Assembly (NCBI GenBank): GCA_018664265.1
Contig: JABJOR010000240.1
Span: 1-22,635 of the forward strand
Direction: 5' to 3'
DNA length: 22,635 nt
Origin: Rhodospirillales bacterium
GTDB taxonomy: Bacteria > Pseudomonadota > Alphaproteobacteria > Rhodospirillales > Casp-alpha2
Every line of letters starts with the position of its first letter. Positions within the stretch are counted from its first letter, which is position 1. Position numbers and translations under genes: made by a program. Below are positions 1 to 8,039 of this stretch, piece after piece. The notes under the pieces were generated by a model that was not told where the DNA came from, made no database searches, and was given only the letters and a program-made list of their open reading frames with translations.

Positions 1-306
1 AATGGCGCACTCGCACAAGGCACCGTTGACTTCCCCTTCGGTCAAGGCGAGATATGCTCGGCGTTCGGAAACAGGATTTCCGATGATCCCTCTCAAGAGA
101 TGCCGACACATCACGCTATGGCTTGTGAGTTCTGCGCACTTTGTCAAGCGATGCATCATGATGGCAAGATCCCGCTTGTCGTCTCTAACAATGGTTTTGT
201 AGAAGTTTCAACGCTAGGGTATCTGGTTCCTACCGCCCGTGAATTGCAACTCAATCAAAGCGGCTCTGTCTATGGCGTTATTCGTGGTCCACCAGTCCTT
301 CTCTGA
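1..306 (+). CDS. DUF2946-family protein, C-terminal part (5' end outside window)
   Basis: An open frame runs from the first base to a TGA at 304-306 with no stop, so the start lies upstream of the window. The visible 101 residues carry the DUF2946 hallmarks: an I-C-S-A-F-G segment near residue 18, a Cys-x-x-Cys pair in CEFCALC, and the terminal I-R-G-P-P tail. DUF2946 proteins are small, usually membrane-anchored or periplasmic proteins of unproven function that often sit beside copper genes. The missing N-terminus would be expected to hold the membrane segment. The PCu(A)C chaperone gene follows after 45 bp on the same strand, which supports a copper operon. An internal ATG at 100 exists, but the conserved motif starts before it, so it is not the true start. 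Family assignment is fairly confident; function is unknown. Confidence 0.72.
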   Translation, partial: NGALAQGTVDFPFGQGEICSAFGNRISDDPSQEMPTHHAMACEFCALCQAMHHDGKIPLVVSNNGFVEVSTLGYLVPTARELQLNQSGSVYGVIRGPPVLL

Positions 307-351
307 AGACCCTATATTTTACAGTTAGAAAATTCAGATTAAGGAAATCAA

Positions 352-801
352 ATGAAGAAGTTTTTCATGCTCACGGTTGTGAGCTTAACGCTTGTGTTGG
401 CAACAGCAGGCACTGTGTTCGCCACCGAGTATAAAGTTGGCGAACTTACCATCAGTGATGTCTGGTCTCGTGCATCCCCATCTGTTGCAAAAGCTGGCGC
501 GGTCTATATGACCATCACCAATAACGGCGCCATGATGGATATGATCAGTGGAATCAAAACATCGATGGCTGGCAAGGCTATGGTTCATGAATCCAAAATG
601 GTTGATGGCGTGATGAAGATGGAACATGCCATGCATGTGATGATCAAGCCGGGAGAAGCATTGACAATGGAGCCAGGTGGATTCCATGTCATGCTGATGA
701 AGTTGACTGGTGAGTTGACAGACGGCACGTCTTTCCCCCTGACCATAGAATTCAAAAACGCTGGTTCTGTCGAGCTTACGGTCAATGTGAAAAAGAAATA
801 A
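352..801 (+). CDS. Periplasmic copper chaperone PCu(A)C
   Basis: A 149-residue protein with a signal peptide (about residues 1-24, ending TVFA) and a single PCu(A)C (DUF461) domain. The copper-binding signature of the family, H-x10-M-x21-H-x-M, is met exactly: His79, Met90, His112 and Met114. Proteins of this family carry Cu(I) in the periplasm and deliver it to the CuA centre of cytochrome c oxidase, often together with a SCO protein, whose gene lies 13 bp downstream. The region is rich in Met and His, as expected. The start is supported by an AAGGAA ribosome site 6 bp before the ATG. The gene sits between a DUF2946 gene and a SCO gene, all on the same strand, so a three-gene operon is likely. 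The extra Met residues around 84-97 could bind more copper; that is inference. Confidence 0.93.
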   Translation: MKKFFMLTVVSLTLVLATAGTVFATEYKVGELTISDVWSRASPSVAKAGAVYMTITNNGAMMDMISGIKTSMAGKAMVHESKMVDGVMKMEHAMHVMIKPGEALTMEPGGFHVMLMKLTGELTDGTSFPLTIEFKNAGSVELTVNVKKK

Positions 802-814
802 ACGGAAAATTCTC

Positions 815-1435
815 ATGATATTTCGCGCTCTGTTCCTCGTTGGTCTTATGACGCTGACAGCCTATGTCGGTTACAAAGGCTGGAAGATGTATGAGTTCAA
901 TCAGCTAACGTCTCAGGAGCGTGCTAATATTCTGGTTGCTACACCCATTGAGGGGAAATATTCCCTGACTGACCATAATGGGCAACGCGTTACTGAACAG
1001 ACATATTCTGGACGTCACACCTTGATCTTCTTTGGGTATACGTGGTGTCCGGATGTGTGTCCGACCTTGTTAACGGATATTGCATTCATTATGGATGAAC
1101 TTGGCGAGGCATCAGACAAAGTTGTACCGCTGTTTATCAGTGTTGATCCTGAGCGCGATACGGTTTCTGTTTTAAAAGAATATGTTGGCGAATTTCATCC
1201 AGGCATTGTCGGGTTAACCGGTAGCCTGGATGACGTTGCCGCTGCTGCCAAATCGTTTCGAGTGGGCTACGGCAAAGTCGTCATGGACCCGGCAGACCCC
1301 GAAGACTATTCCATGAGTCACTCAGCAGATTTGTTCCTGATGGGGCCAGACGGCAAGCCGGTAAAACAATACCGCTTTGGCGTCGATGCTGAGGCGTTAG
1401 TCAAGGATATACAGGCAGTTTTGACAGACGGATAA
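815..1435 (+). CDS. SCO1/SenC family copper metallochaperone / thiol oxidoreductase
   Basis: A 206-residue protein with one N-terminal membrane anchor (about residues 4-21) and a thioredoxin-like periplasmic domain. The copper/redox motif C-x3-C is present in TWCPDVCP (about Cys78 and Cys82), and the third ligand His is in SMSHSADL (about residue 168). Proteins of this type reduce and/or load copper into the CuA site of subunit II of cytochrome c oxidase. The length matches the usual 190-220 residues. It follows the PCu(A)C gene by 13 bp, which fits known cooperation of the two proteins. No cytochrome oxidase genes are in view. The next gene is convergent and only 10 bp away, and I see no clear hairpin terminator between them. 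Confidence 0.93.
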   Translation: MIFRALFLVGLMTLTAYVGYKGWKMYEFNQLTSQERANILVATPIEGKYSLTDHNGQRVTEQTYSGRHTLIFFGYTWCPDVCPTLLTDIAFIMDELGEASDKVVPLFISVDPERDTVSVLKEYVGEFHPGIVGLTGSLDDVAAAAKSFRVGYGKVVMDPADPEDYSMSHSADLFLMGPDGKPVKQYRFGVDAEALVKDIQAVLTDG

Positions 1436-1445
1436 AAGCTCTTTT

Positions 1446-1673
1446 CTATTCCTCATCCCCGGACATCAACGATAATAAATGGCGTTGATAATTGTCGAGT
1501 GCCAGCACAAGCAGGGCCAGTGTAGCGGGATCAGCGGTTGAGCTTCCGGCAGTTACCGTGCCATCTTTCCATTTGAGCGCGAGGGCTACGGATTCGATCT
1601 TATCCAGGTTTTCCAGACCATCGCTGAAAATTTCGGCGGTGGTGACACCGTGCAGGCTGCGAACTTCGGCCAT
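1446..1673 (-). CDS. Small conserved-looking hypothetical protein downstream of hemN (75 aa)
   Basis: I do not recognise a family. The product is 75 residues, acidic, soluble, with no signal peptide or membrane segment. It has a beta-like stretch (IESVALALKWKDGTVTAG) followed by a leucine-rich helix (residues about 48-68) that ends in an acidic tail GDEE. A strong ribosome site (AGGAG, 7 bp before the ATG) lies in the 24-bp gap after the hemN stop codon, which argues for a translated gene and for co-transcription with hemN. A role in haem or radical-SAM biology is possible from position alone and is not supported by any motif. Confidence 0.68.
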   Translation of the reverse strand: MAEVRSLHGVTTAEIFSDGLENLDKIESVALALKWKDGTVTAGSSTADPATLALLVLALDNYQRHLLSLMSGDEE

Positions 1674-1697
1674 GGGAAACTCCTGATCTTTTATAAA

Positions 1698-3047
1698 TTA
1701 TACAGCGCGGGAATGCCGCTTGGCATCGGGTGCGAGGTATTTATCAAATGGTGCTGCCACCGTGCGCATGAGGATGCGGGCATCTTCCGGGATGGTGACC
1801 TTCCAGCCATCAATGGCGCACAGGCCATCATCTTGCAACGGCTTCAGGGTCTCAAAGCTGTCCAGAAAATCTTGTGGTGCGCGATCAAATCGTTTGCACA
1901 TAACCTCAACATCCACATGCAGATCACACATCAGGCGCTCAATAATGGCTCGTCGAAGGCGATCATCGTCGGTGAGAGTCAGCCCCTTGGCGGTTGGTGC
2001 CACGCCGTCCTCAATGCAACGACGCCAGTCACGAACCGGGGTGTGGTTTTGAATGTAGCCGTTGGGATGTGCACCAATACTGGATGCGCCCAGACCGACC
2101 AGTGCTTCGCACGGATCTACCGTATAGCCTTGAAAATTGCGATTCAGTTTTCCGGCTTCCAGTGTGGTGCTCAGGCTATCTGTGTCTTTGGCAAAGTGAT
2201 CGAGACCGATCCAGCGATAGCCGTTTGCCTTCAGACGCTCGGCGGCAGCCAGCATCTGGTCATGGCGTTCATCGCGTCCGGGCAGGACATCTTTATTGAT
2301 TTTTTTCATGTGGGATTTCATCCATGGAACGTGCGCGTAGCCAAACAGCGCAAGACGATCCGGCTCCATCTCCAGAATGGTGTCGACGTTACGCTCCACC
2401 CCCTTCACAGTTTGATGGGGCAGGCCGTACATCAAATCCACATTGATGCCCGTAATGCCGAGAGAGCGCACCGTATCAATAACGTGACGGGTGATCTCGA
2501 CAGGCTGGACGCGGTTAACAGCTTTTTGGACAATCGGGTTCACATCCTGCACACCGATGCTGGCGCGAGTAATGCCGCCTTCGGCAAGGGCTCCCAGTGC
2601 GCTGTCTTCCAATCCGCGCGGATCGATTTCGACAGCGAATTCTGCTCCGGGGGAAAGCTCGAAGTTTTCTCTTAGCTTGTTGGCGAGCTTCAGTAGATGT
2701 TCAGGTTTTAAAATGGTCGGTGATCCACCGCCCCAGTGGATGTGATTGGCAATCCGTTTAGGACCAAGAATTCCAGCGATCAGATCGATTTCCTGCATCA
2801 GGGTATCGAGGTACGCCTCAATAGGATCATAGCGGTTGGTGATCTTGGTATTACAGCCACAGAACCAGCACATGGTGTCGCAAAACGGAATATGTACATA
2901 AACCGAGAGCGGAATGTCAGTGGAAAGGTTGCGCAGCCAGTCGGTATAAAGTGCGCCATCAACGCCCTCATTAAATTGAGGGGCTGTAGGGTAACTGGTA
3001 TAACGCGGCACCAGCCGATCATACTTGGCGAGAATGTCTCTCTGCAT
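1698..3047 (-). CDS. hemN: Oxygen-independent coproporphyrinogen III oxidase (radical SAM)
   Basis: The product of 449 residues is close to the usual HemN length of about 450. Near the N-terminus, YVHIPFC is followed by the iron-sulfur motif C-x3-C-x2-C (Cys56, Cys60, Cys63) with the extra Cys65 that is typical of true HemN rather than HemW. A GGGSPT motif for S-adenosylmethionine binding lies around residue 108. The enzyme decarboxylates coproporphyrinogen III to protoporphyrinogen IX without oxygen, in the cytoplasm. The ATG at 3047 has an AGGAT ribosome site. The gene lies 42 bp after the acetoacetyl-CoA synthetase gene and 24 bp before the small 75-residue gene, all on the minus strand. 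I looked for an FNR/ANR box (TTGAT-N4-ATCAA) upstream and found none, so anaerobic control is not evident here. Confidence 0.96.
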   Translation of the reverse strand: MQRDILAKYDRLVPRYTSYPTAPQFNEGVDGALYTDWLRNLSTDIPLSVYVHIPFCDTMCWFCGCNTKITNRYDPIEAYLDTLMQEIDLIAGILGPKRIANHIHWGGGSPTILKPEHLLKLANKLRENFELSPGAEFAVEIDPRGLEDSALGALAEGGITRASIGVQDVNPIVQKAVNRVQPVEITRHVIDTVRSLGITGINVDLMYGLPHQTVKGVERNVDTILEMEPDRLALFGYAHVPWMKSHMKKINKDVLPGRDERHDQMLAAAERLKANGYRWIGLDHFAKDTDSLSTTLEAGKLNRNFQGYTVDPCEALVGLGASSIGAHPNGYIQNHTPVRDWRRCIEDGVAPTAKGLTLTDDDRLRRAIIERLMCDLHVDVEVMCKRFDRAPQDFLDSFETLKPLQDDGLCAIDGWKVTIPEDARILMRTVAAPFDKYLAPDAKRHSRAV

Positions 3048-3089
3048 GGGGTATCCTGAAAATTAAAAAAGCCAGCATATAATATAGTG

Positions 3090-5054
3090 TTAATCTTGCA
3101 GTTCTGCCAGATCAACGTAGAGATCCAGTGCTTCGGGGTTGGCCAGCGCTTCCTTGTTCTTGATGGTGCGGCCATGGACCACGTCGCGAACGGCAAGTTC
3201 GGTGATCTTGCCTGATTTTGTGCGCGGAATGTCGGCGACCTGAATAATTCTGGCCGGGACATGGCGCGGTGTGCAATTGGCCTTGATCTGTTTGCGAATG
3301 GTGTCTTGCAAAGCATCATCAAGATCAACGCCATCACGAAGCCGCACAAACAACACAACCCGGACATCATTATCCCAGCTCTGTCCGATAACAATGCCTT
3401 CAACCACATCATCAAGTTGTTCCACTTGGCGATAAATCTCGGCGGTTCCAATGCGAACACCACCGGGATTCAATGTGGCGTCGGAACGGCCATAAATGAC
3501 AATGCCATTGTTTGCCGTCAGTTCCACATAATCGCCGTGACACCAGATATTATCGAAACGGTCAAAATACGCGCTGTGATATTTGGCGCCGTCCTCGTCG
3601 TTCCAAAACCCTACGGGCATGGATGGGAAAGGCACAGTGCAGACCAGCTCACCCTTATCACCACGAACCGGCTTGCCCTCGTCATCAAAAACATCAACAG
3701 CCATACCGAGGCCACGACACTGAATTTCACCACGGTAGACAGGCGCTGCCGGGTTGCCGAGCATGAAGCAACTGACGATATCTGTGCCGCCTGCGATGGA
3801 GGCCAGATGGATATCCTGTTTAATGTCGTTATAGACATAATCGAAGCTTTCCGGGGCCAGTGGTGACCCGGTAGATGCCATGGCGCGCAAGGTTTTCAGG
3901 TTATGGGTCTCGCGTGGCTTGATGCCGCTTTTGGCAAGGGCGTCGATATACTTGGCCGACGTGCCAAAGAACGTCATGCGTTCTTCCTGGGCGTAATCCC
4001 AGATAACATTGCCATCGGGGTAAAACGGTGATCCATCATAAAGCAACAAGGTTGCTCCGCGTCCCAGAACACTGGCCAACCAGTTCCACATCATCCAGCC
4101 ACAAGTGGTGAAATAAAATACCCTGTCATCGGGGTGGATATCGCTGTGCAGCATATGTTCCTTGGCATGCTGAATCAGGGTTCCTCCAGCGCCATGGACG
4201 ATGCATTTCGGCACACCCGTGGTGCCGGATGAGTACATGATAAACAGCGGGTGATCGAAGGGTAATTGTTCGAATTCAATATCTTTCGGGCGGAAATCTT
4301 CTGTGAATTCGTCCAGCAAAACAGCTTTTGGAATAGTGCTGATGTCCGGGGTCTCTGTGGTATAGGGCACAATCAGAAGGCTGCTGACAGAAGGCAAACC
4401 AGCCATGACCTCAGTCAATTTTTCGCGCATGGAGTGACTTTTGCCATTGTAGAAATAGCCATCCACACTGATTACCAGCTTGGGCTCGATTTGGCCAAAG
4501 CGGTCCAGCACACCCTGAACACCGAAATCCGGTGAGCAAGACGACCAGACTGCACCGATAGAGCTGGTCGCCAGCATGGCGATGATGGTGGCGGGCATGT
4601 TGGGCATGTATCCACTGACCCGGTCTCCAGGCTCAATGCCTTCCCGGCGCATGCCCTGAGCCAATACGGAAACCTGATTGTAAAGCTCGGCCCAACTCAG
4701 GCGGCTTTCAACCTTATCTTCACCCCGAAAAACCATGGCTTCGCCTTCGTCGCGACGATTCAGCATATTTTCGGCATAATTCAGACGAGCATCGGGAAAC
4801 CACTTGGCGCCGGGCATCTGATTGGCATTGCTGCAAATCTTGTCACCCCAGTGAGAGGCTCGCAAATTGGCAAATTTGCGAAAGGTGTCCCAGAACACTT
4901 CACGATCTTCAATGGAAAACTCCCAAAGGGCCTCATAGTCGCCATCATCCAGTGCGAAACGTTCTGTCATGAAATCCATGAAGGCATGCATATGGGTCTG
5001 GCTGGCATTCAGCGTATCTGGCGTCCAGAGCGGGGTGTCGGTTGAGGTCGTCAT
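3090..5054 (-). CDS. Acetoacetyl-CoA synthetase
   Basis: A full-length 654-residue member of the ANL adenylate-forming superfamily. It has the acetyl-CoA-synthetase-type N-terminal cap (about residues 30-90), the ATP-binding P-loop YSSGTTGVPK (about residues 272-282), the GRSDATLNPGGVRIG hinge region, and the catalytic lysine in RTKSGK (about 611-616). The residue pattern and length fit acetoacetyl-CoA synthetase (AacS) better than acetyl-CoA synthetase, whose P-loop and C-terminal hinge differ. The reaction is acetoacetate + ATP + CoA to acetoacetyl-CoA + AMP + PPi, used to salvage ketone bodies or polyhydroxybutyrate breakdown products. The ATG at 5054 follows an AAGGAC ribosome site. It may be the first gene of a minus-strand operon with hemN. 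I see no sign of truncation. Confidence 0.92.
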   Translation of the reverse strand: MTTSTDTPLWTPDTLNASQTHMHAFMDFMTERFALDDGDYEALWEFSIEDREVFWDTFRKFANLRASHWGDKICSNANQMPGAKWFPDARLNYAENMLNRRDEGEAMVFRGEDKVESRLSWAELYNQVSVLAQGMRREGIEPGDRVSGYMPNMPATIIAMLATSSIGAVWSSCSPDFGVQGVLDRFGQIEPKLVISVDGYFYNGKSHSMREKLTEVMAGLPSVSSLLIVPYTTETPDISTIPKAVLLDEFTEDFRPKDIEFEQLPFDHPLFIMYSSGTTGVPKCIVHGAGGTLIQHAKEHMLHSDIHPDDRVFYFTTCGWMMWNWLASVLGRGATLLLYDGSPFYPDGNVIWDYAQEERMTFFGTSAKYIDALAKSGIKPRETHNLKTLRAMASTGSPLAPESFDYVYNDIKQDIHLASIAGGTDIVSCFMLGNPAAPVYRGEIQCRGLGMAVDVFDDEGKPVRGDKGELVCTVPFPSMPVGFWNDEDGAKYHSAYFDRFDNIWCHGDYVELTANNGIVIYGRSDATLNPGGVRIGTAEIYRQVEQLDDVVEGIVIGQSWDNDVRVVLFVRLRDGVDLDDALQDTIRKQIKANCTPRHVPARIIQVADIPRTKSGKITELAVRDVVHGRTIKNKEALANPEALDLYVDLAELQD

Positions 5055-5171
5055 GAGCTATCGGTCCTTAGGGTGTAACAATTGGGCAGAGTATCGTTTC
5101 GTCGATGAGGAATGGCAAGTCTTGTGCGTTAACGGATTTTACTTTTCTGCAATTTATGGCAGTCTTTGCAG

Positions 5172-6125
5172 ATGAATCGACTTATTTTAATCCTGATTGT
5201 CGGATTTTCGACACTGTTTGCGCCAGAATTGCAAGCCGCTGAAATCCTTGATGGCATCAAGGGGCGCGATGATCGCCTTGTTATGCCCTCTGGCGAATAT
5301 CCGTGGCGCGCCGTCGGGCGGGTGAATACGGAAACCGGTGGACATTGTACAGGGGTTCTTGTCGGCCCTTCGTTGGCGGTTACGGCGGCGCACTGTCTCT
5401 ATGACAAGCGGAAAATGTGGTATGTGCCAGCACCTCAGGTGCATTTCGTGGCAGGGTTCAGAAATGGCAAGTATGCGGCGCACACCACAGCAAAAAATTA
5501 CATTATTCCAAATGGCTATGACGAGCAGGCAAAACCGTCTCGCCGCATGGCTTTTCATGACTGGGCCTTCATCCAGCTTAATGAGGCCATTGGCTATCAG
5601 ACAGGATGGATTGGGGTTCGCGATGCCTTTCAGGGTAAAGGGCTTGATGAAAGCTTCGTTCAGGCTGGCTACAGCAAAGACAGCAAGACCGTCCTGAGCG
5701 CCCATATCGGGTGCCCGATTCTCAGGCGGGATGTGGATCAGTTTGCAGATGGCAAGAAGCGTGCATTGCTGGTTCATCGCTGTGATGCGGTTCCCGGCGA
5801 TTCAGGCTCACCCATTTTTTATTATCATGAGGGAAAACCCTATTTGGCGGCAATCCATGTGGCAACCACCAAGGAGCTTCGCCCGGTTCAGGGAATTGCG
5901 GTTCCGGTATCGACTTTCGAGAGGGGTATTGTTCAACTTGGCGGCGGCGAACCGGCCTTCCCGGAAGGCGAAGAGGCGCAAATTTCGCATACTGTCGAAA
6001 TTTTGTTAAGGCGTTTGGGAATTCCTGATGAAAGTACATTTTTTGCCGGGCAGGGACTGGAAACCCCGGACAGAGTGGGTTACGACATCATCGGCCAGTT
6101 GATATCGGCCATGACTAAAAAATAA
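5172..6125 (+). CDS. Secreted trypsin-like / V8-like serine protease
   Basis: A 317-residue protein with an N-terminal signal peptide (about residues 1-23, ending ELQAA). It carries a chymotrypsin-fold catalytic triad: His74 in TAAHC, Asp130 in FHDWAF and Ser211 in PGDSGSP. Cys59 and Cys75 bracket the catalytic His as in trypsins, so a disulfide is expected. The overall pattern resembles the bacterial V8-like Glu-specific endopeptidase group (COG3591). It should act in the periplasm or outside the cell. The upstream TTG at 5166 is also in frame, but the ATG at 5172 gives a normal signal peptide and is preferred; neither has a strong ribosome site. It is divergent from acetoacetyl-CoA synthetase and 22 bp before matB. 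The shared strand with matB may just be chance; no functional link is known. Confidence 0.86.
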   Translation: MNRLILILIVGFSTLFAPELQAAEILDGIKGRDDRLVMPSGEYPWRAVGRVNTETGGHCTGVLVGPSLAVTAAHCLYDKRKMWYVPAPQVHFVAGFRNGKYAAHTTAKNYIIPNGYDEQAKPSRRMAFHDWAFIQLNEAIGYQTGWIGVRDAFQGKGLDESFVQAGYSKDSKTVLSAHIGCPILRRDVDQFADGKKRALLVHRCDAVPGDSGSPIFYYHEGKPYLAAIHVATTKELRPVQGIAVPVSTFERGIVQLGGGEPAFPEGEEAQISHTVEILLRRLGIPDESTFFAGQGLETPDRVGYDIIGQLISAMTKK

Positions 6126-6147
6126 TAACGATTTTGAAAGACCTGTA

Positions 6148-7674
6148 ATGTCCAACGCCAATCTGTATGCCCTGCTTGCTTCAAAGTTCCCTGCTGATGA
6201 AAAGGCTGTTTTTCTGGAATCCCCTGATGGCAAGGTGATGCGTTATGGTGATCTGGCATCAGGGTCTGGGCGAATGGCGGATTTATTACGCGCAAGTGGT
6301 GTTGAGCCCGGTGATCGGGTGGTGGTCCAGGTTGAAAAATCAGCCGAGGCAGTCGCCCTGTATCTGGCGTGCCTGCGCGTCGGAGCGATCTATATCCCGC
6401 TGAATACAGCCTATACATCAGCCGAGCTGGATTATTTTGTTGGTGATGCCAAACCTCGGGTGCTGGTTTGCGCATCTCACGTTCTGAATGAATTACAAGG
6501 CATAGCCGAAACCCATGGTGTTGCTCGGGTCTTGAGTTTGGGTGCAGATGGCACAGGCTCGCTTATGAGCGCACTGGTAGACACTGTGGTTGATGACAAT
6601 GTGGCACAGTGCGCAGGCAGCGATATTGCCGCGATTCTTTATACTTCGGGGACCACAGGACGCTCCAAGGGTGCCATGCTGAGCCACGATAATCTGGCTT
6701 CCAATGCTGTGGCGTTACACAAAATGTGGGGTTTCGTTCCCGGTGATGTGTTGCTGCATGCCTTGCCAATTTATCACGTGCATGGCCTGTTTGTGGCCTT
6801 GCATTGTGCCTTGCTGAATGGCTCCAAAGTGTGGTTCTTGCCCAAGTTTGATATTGAAACCGTTCTTGCTTTATTGCCCAAATCAACGGTGATGATGGGG
6901 GTTCCTACGTTCTATGTGCGCTTGTTGGGGGATCAGCGGTTTGATCGTTCCCTGAGCGAACACATGCGCTTGTTTGTTGCGGGCTCCGCTCCCCTTCTGG
7001 CTGAAACATTTAGCGAATTTGAAGACCGTACCGGGCAGCGCATTCTGGAACGCTACGGAATGACGGAAGCTGGAATGATCACCTCAAATCCTTACAACTC
7101 GGATAACGGTGCGCGAATCGCTGGTTCTGTGGGGTACCCACTGCACGGAGTTGAGGCACGGGTGTGTGATGATGGCGGGGTGGAACTGCCGCGTGGCGAA
7201 CCCGGAACGCTCGAAATAAAAGGCCCTAATGTGTTTTCCGGCTATTGGCAAAATCCGGAAAAAACCGCATTGGAATTTCGGGATGATGGCTTTTTTATTA
7301 CCGGCGATGTTTCAAAAATGGATGAGGACGGGCGTATTTCAATTGTCGGCCGGGCCAAGGATTTGATTATTTCTGGGGGATTCAACGTATATCCCAAGGA
7401 AATTGAAACTGAGATTGACGAAATCGAAGGCGTTGTTGAATCTGCTGTGATCGGAATTGCTCACCCTGATTTTGGTGAAGGGGTTGTCGCCGTGGTTGTA
7501 AAACAAGCTGGGGTTATGGTTGAAGCCGCTGATATTATCGCAGCTCTTAAAGGGCGATTGGCAAAGTTTAAGCAGCCTAAAAAAGTTTTCTTTGTGGATA
7601 ACCTGCCCCGCAACACCATGGGCAAGGTTCAGAAAAAAGCCTTGCGCGAAGAATACGCCGGGTTGTTCGGTTAA
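6148..7674 (+). CDS. matB: Malonyl-CoA synthetase
   Basis: A 508-residue ANL-superfamily ligase. The N-terminus, with the phrases YLACLRVGAIYIPLNTAYT and ELDYF, strongly resembles Rhodopseudomonas palustris MatB. The P-loop LYTSGTTGRSKGAML lies around residues 166-180, the hinge GRAKDLIISGGFNVYPKEIE around 408-427, and the catalytic Lys in NTMGKVQKKAL near the C-terminus. The reaction is malonate (or methylmalonate) + ATP + CoA to the CoA ester. No malonyl-CoA decarboxylase (matA) gene or malonate transporter is adjacent, so the enzyme may act as a scavenger here. It may be co-transcribed with the upstream protease (22-bp gap). The substrate could include methylmalonate; sequence alone does not decide. 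Confidence 0.92.
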   Translation: MSNANLYALLASKFPADEKAVFLESPDGKVMRYGDLASGSGRMADLLRASGVEPGDRVVVQVEKSAEAVALYLACLRVGAIYIPLNTAYTSAELDYFVGDAKPRVLVCASHVLNELQGIAETHGVARVLSLGADGTGSLMSALVDTVVDDNVAQCAGSDIAAILYTSGTTGRSKGAMLSHDNLASNAVALHKMWGFVPGDVLLHALPIYHVHGLFVALHCALLNGSKVWFLPKFDIETVLALLPKSTVMMGVPTFYVRLLGDQRFDRSLSEHMRLFVAGSAPLLAETFSEFEDRTGQRILERYGMTEAGMITSNPYNSDNGARIAGSVGYPLHGVEARVCDDGGVELPRGEPGTLEIKGPNVFSGYWQNPEKTALEFRDDGFFITGDVSKMDEDGRISIVGRAKDLIISGGFNVYPKEIETEIDEIEGVVESAVIGIAHPDFGEGVVAVVVKQAGVMVEAADIIAALKGRLAKFKQPKKVFFVDNLPRNTMGKVQKKALREEYAGLFG

Positions 7675-8039
7675 AGCCCGTAAGCAGAAAGGCCTATCTC
7701 AAAATAGATATGTCACAAATAGACTCGTTTGTAGTATAGACTCTTTTCTAGAGAGAATTATAATTAGATCAGTTGTTATATAAGATTCAAAATTTATTTT
7801 GAGTTTAGGGGGTGGTACATCTTCCGGGGTATTGTCTAGGACTTTAGAATTGTATTACTGAACAATAAATATAAACAACATTTATAAATGCAAAGAGTAA
7901 TTAAATACTCTGAATTTAAGGAACAAAGCAGCCTATTTTGATGTGTCAATTTGTGTGATTGATGCACATTAGGTTTTTTATAGCCATGTCTTTGATAAAC
8001 TCAGGCAGGCTCGTCGTTCTATTGATTTGAGTATATGAT
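7675..8039. other. 365-bp AT-rich intergenic region before the chemoreceptor gene
   Basis: No coding frame here has a plausible start and ribosome site. The stretch is clearly richer in A+T than the flanking genes. It contains a short perfect dyad, AGAGTA at 7894-7899 and TACTCT at 7906-7911 with a 6-base loop, and a weak TATCT/AGATA dyad near 7696-7711. There is a T-rich segment at about 7973-7980. I could not find a convincing sigma-28 (flagellar/chemotaxis) promoter or an intrinsic terminator for matB. The region presumably holds the matB 3' end and the chemoreceptor promoter. Confidence 0.5.

Noticed and set aside
1650..2675. 341-residue plus-strand open frame opposite hemN
   Set aside because: It is a mirror of the hemN coding strand: no ribosome site, no family resemblance and a Cys/His-rich random make-up. 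hemN has exact motifs.
3048..3089. FNR/ANR box search before hemN
   Set aside because: No TTGAT-N4-ATCAA or near match in the 42-bp gap; if anaerobic control exists it must act further upstream.
2798..3463. 221-residue minus-strand open frame spanning the end of acetoacetyl-CoA synthetase and the start of hemN
   Set aside because: It overlaps two well-supported genes in another frame on the same strand and has no recognisable domain.
3261..3866. 201-residue plus-strand open frame opposite acetoacetyl-CoA synthetase
   Set aside because: An antisense shadow of a fully intact enzyme gene, with no start signal.
5187..5777. 196-residue minus-strand open frame opposite the serine protease
   Set aside because: The plus-strand gene has a signal peptide and complete catalytic triad; the antisense frame has no motif.
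7894..7911. AGAGTA/TACTCT dyad upstream of the chemoreceptor as an operator
   Set aside because: Only 6-bp arms in a very AT-rich stretch; expected by chance and no regulator is adjacent.
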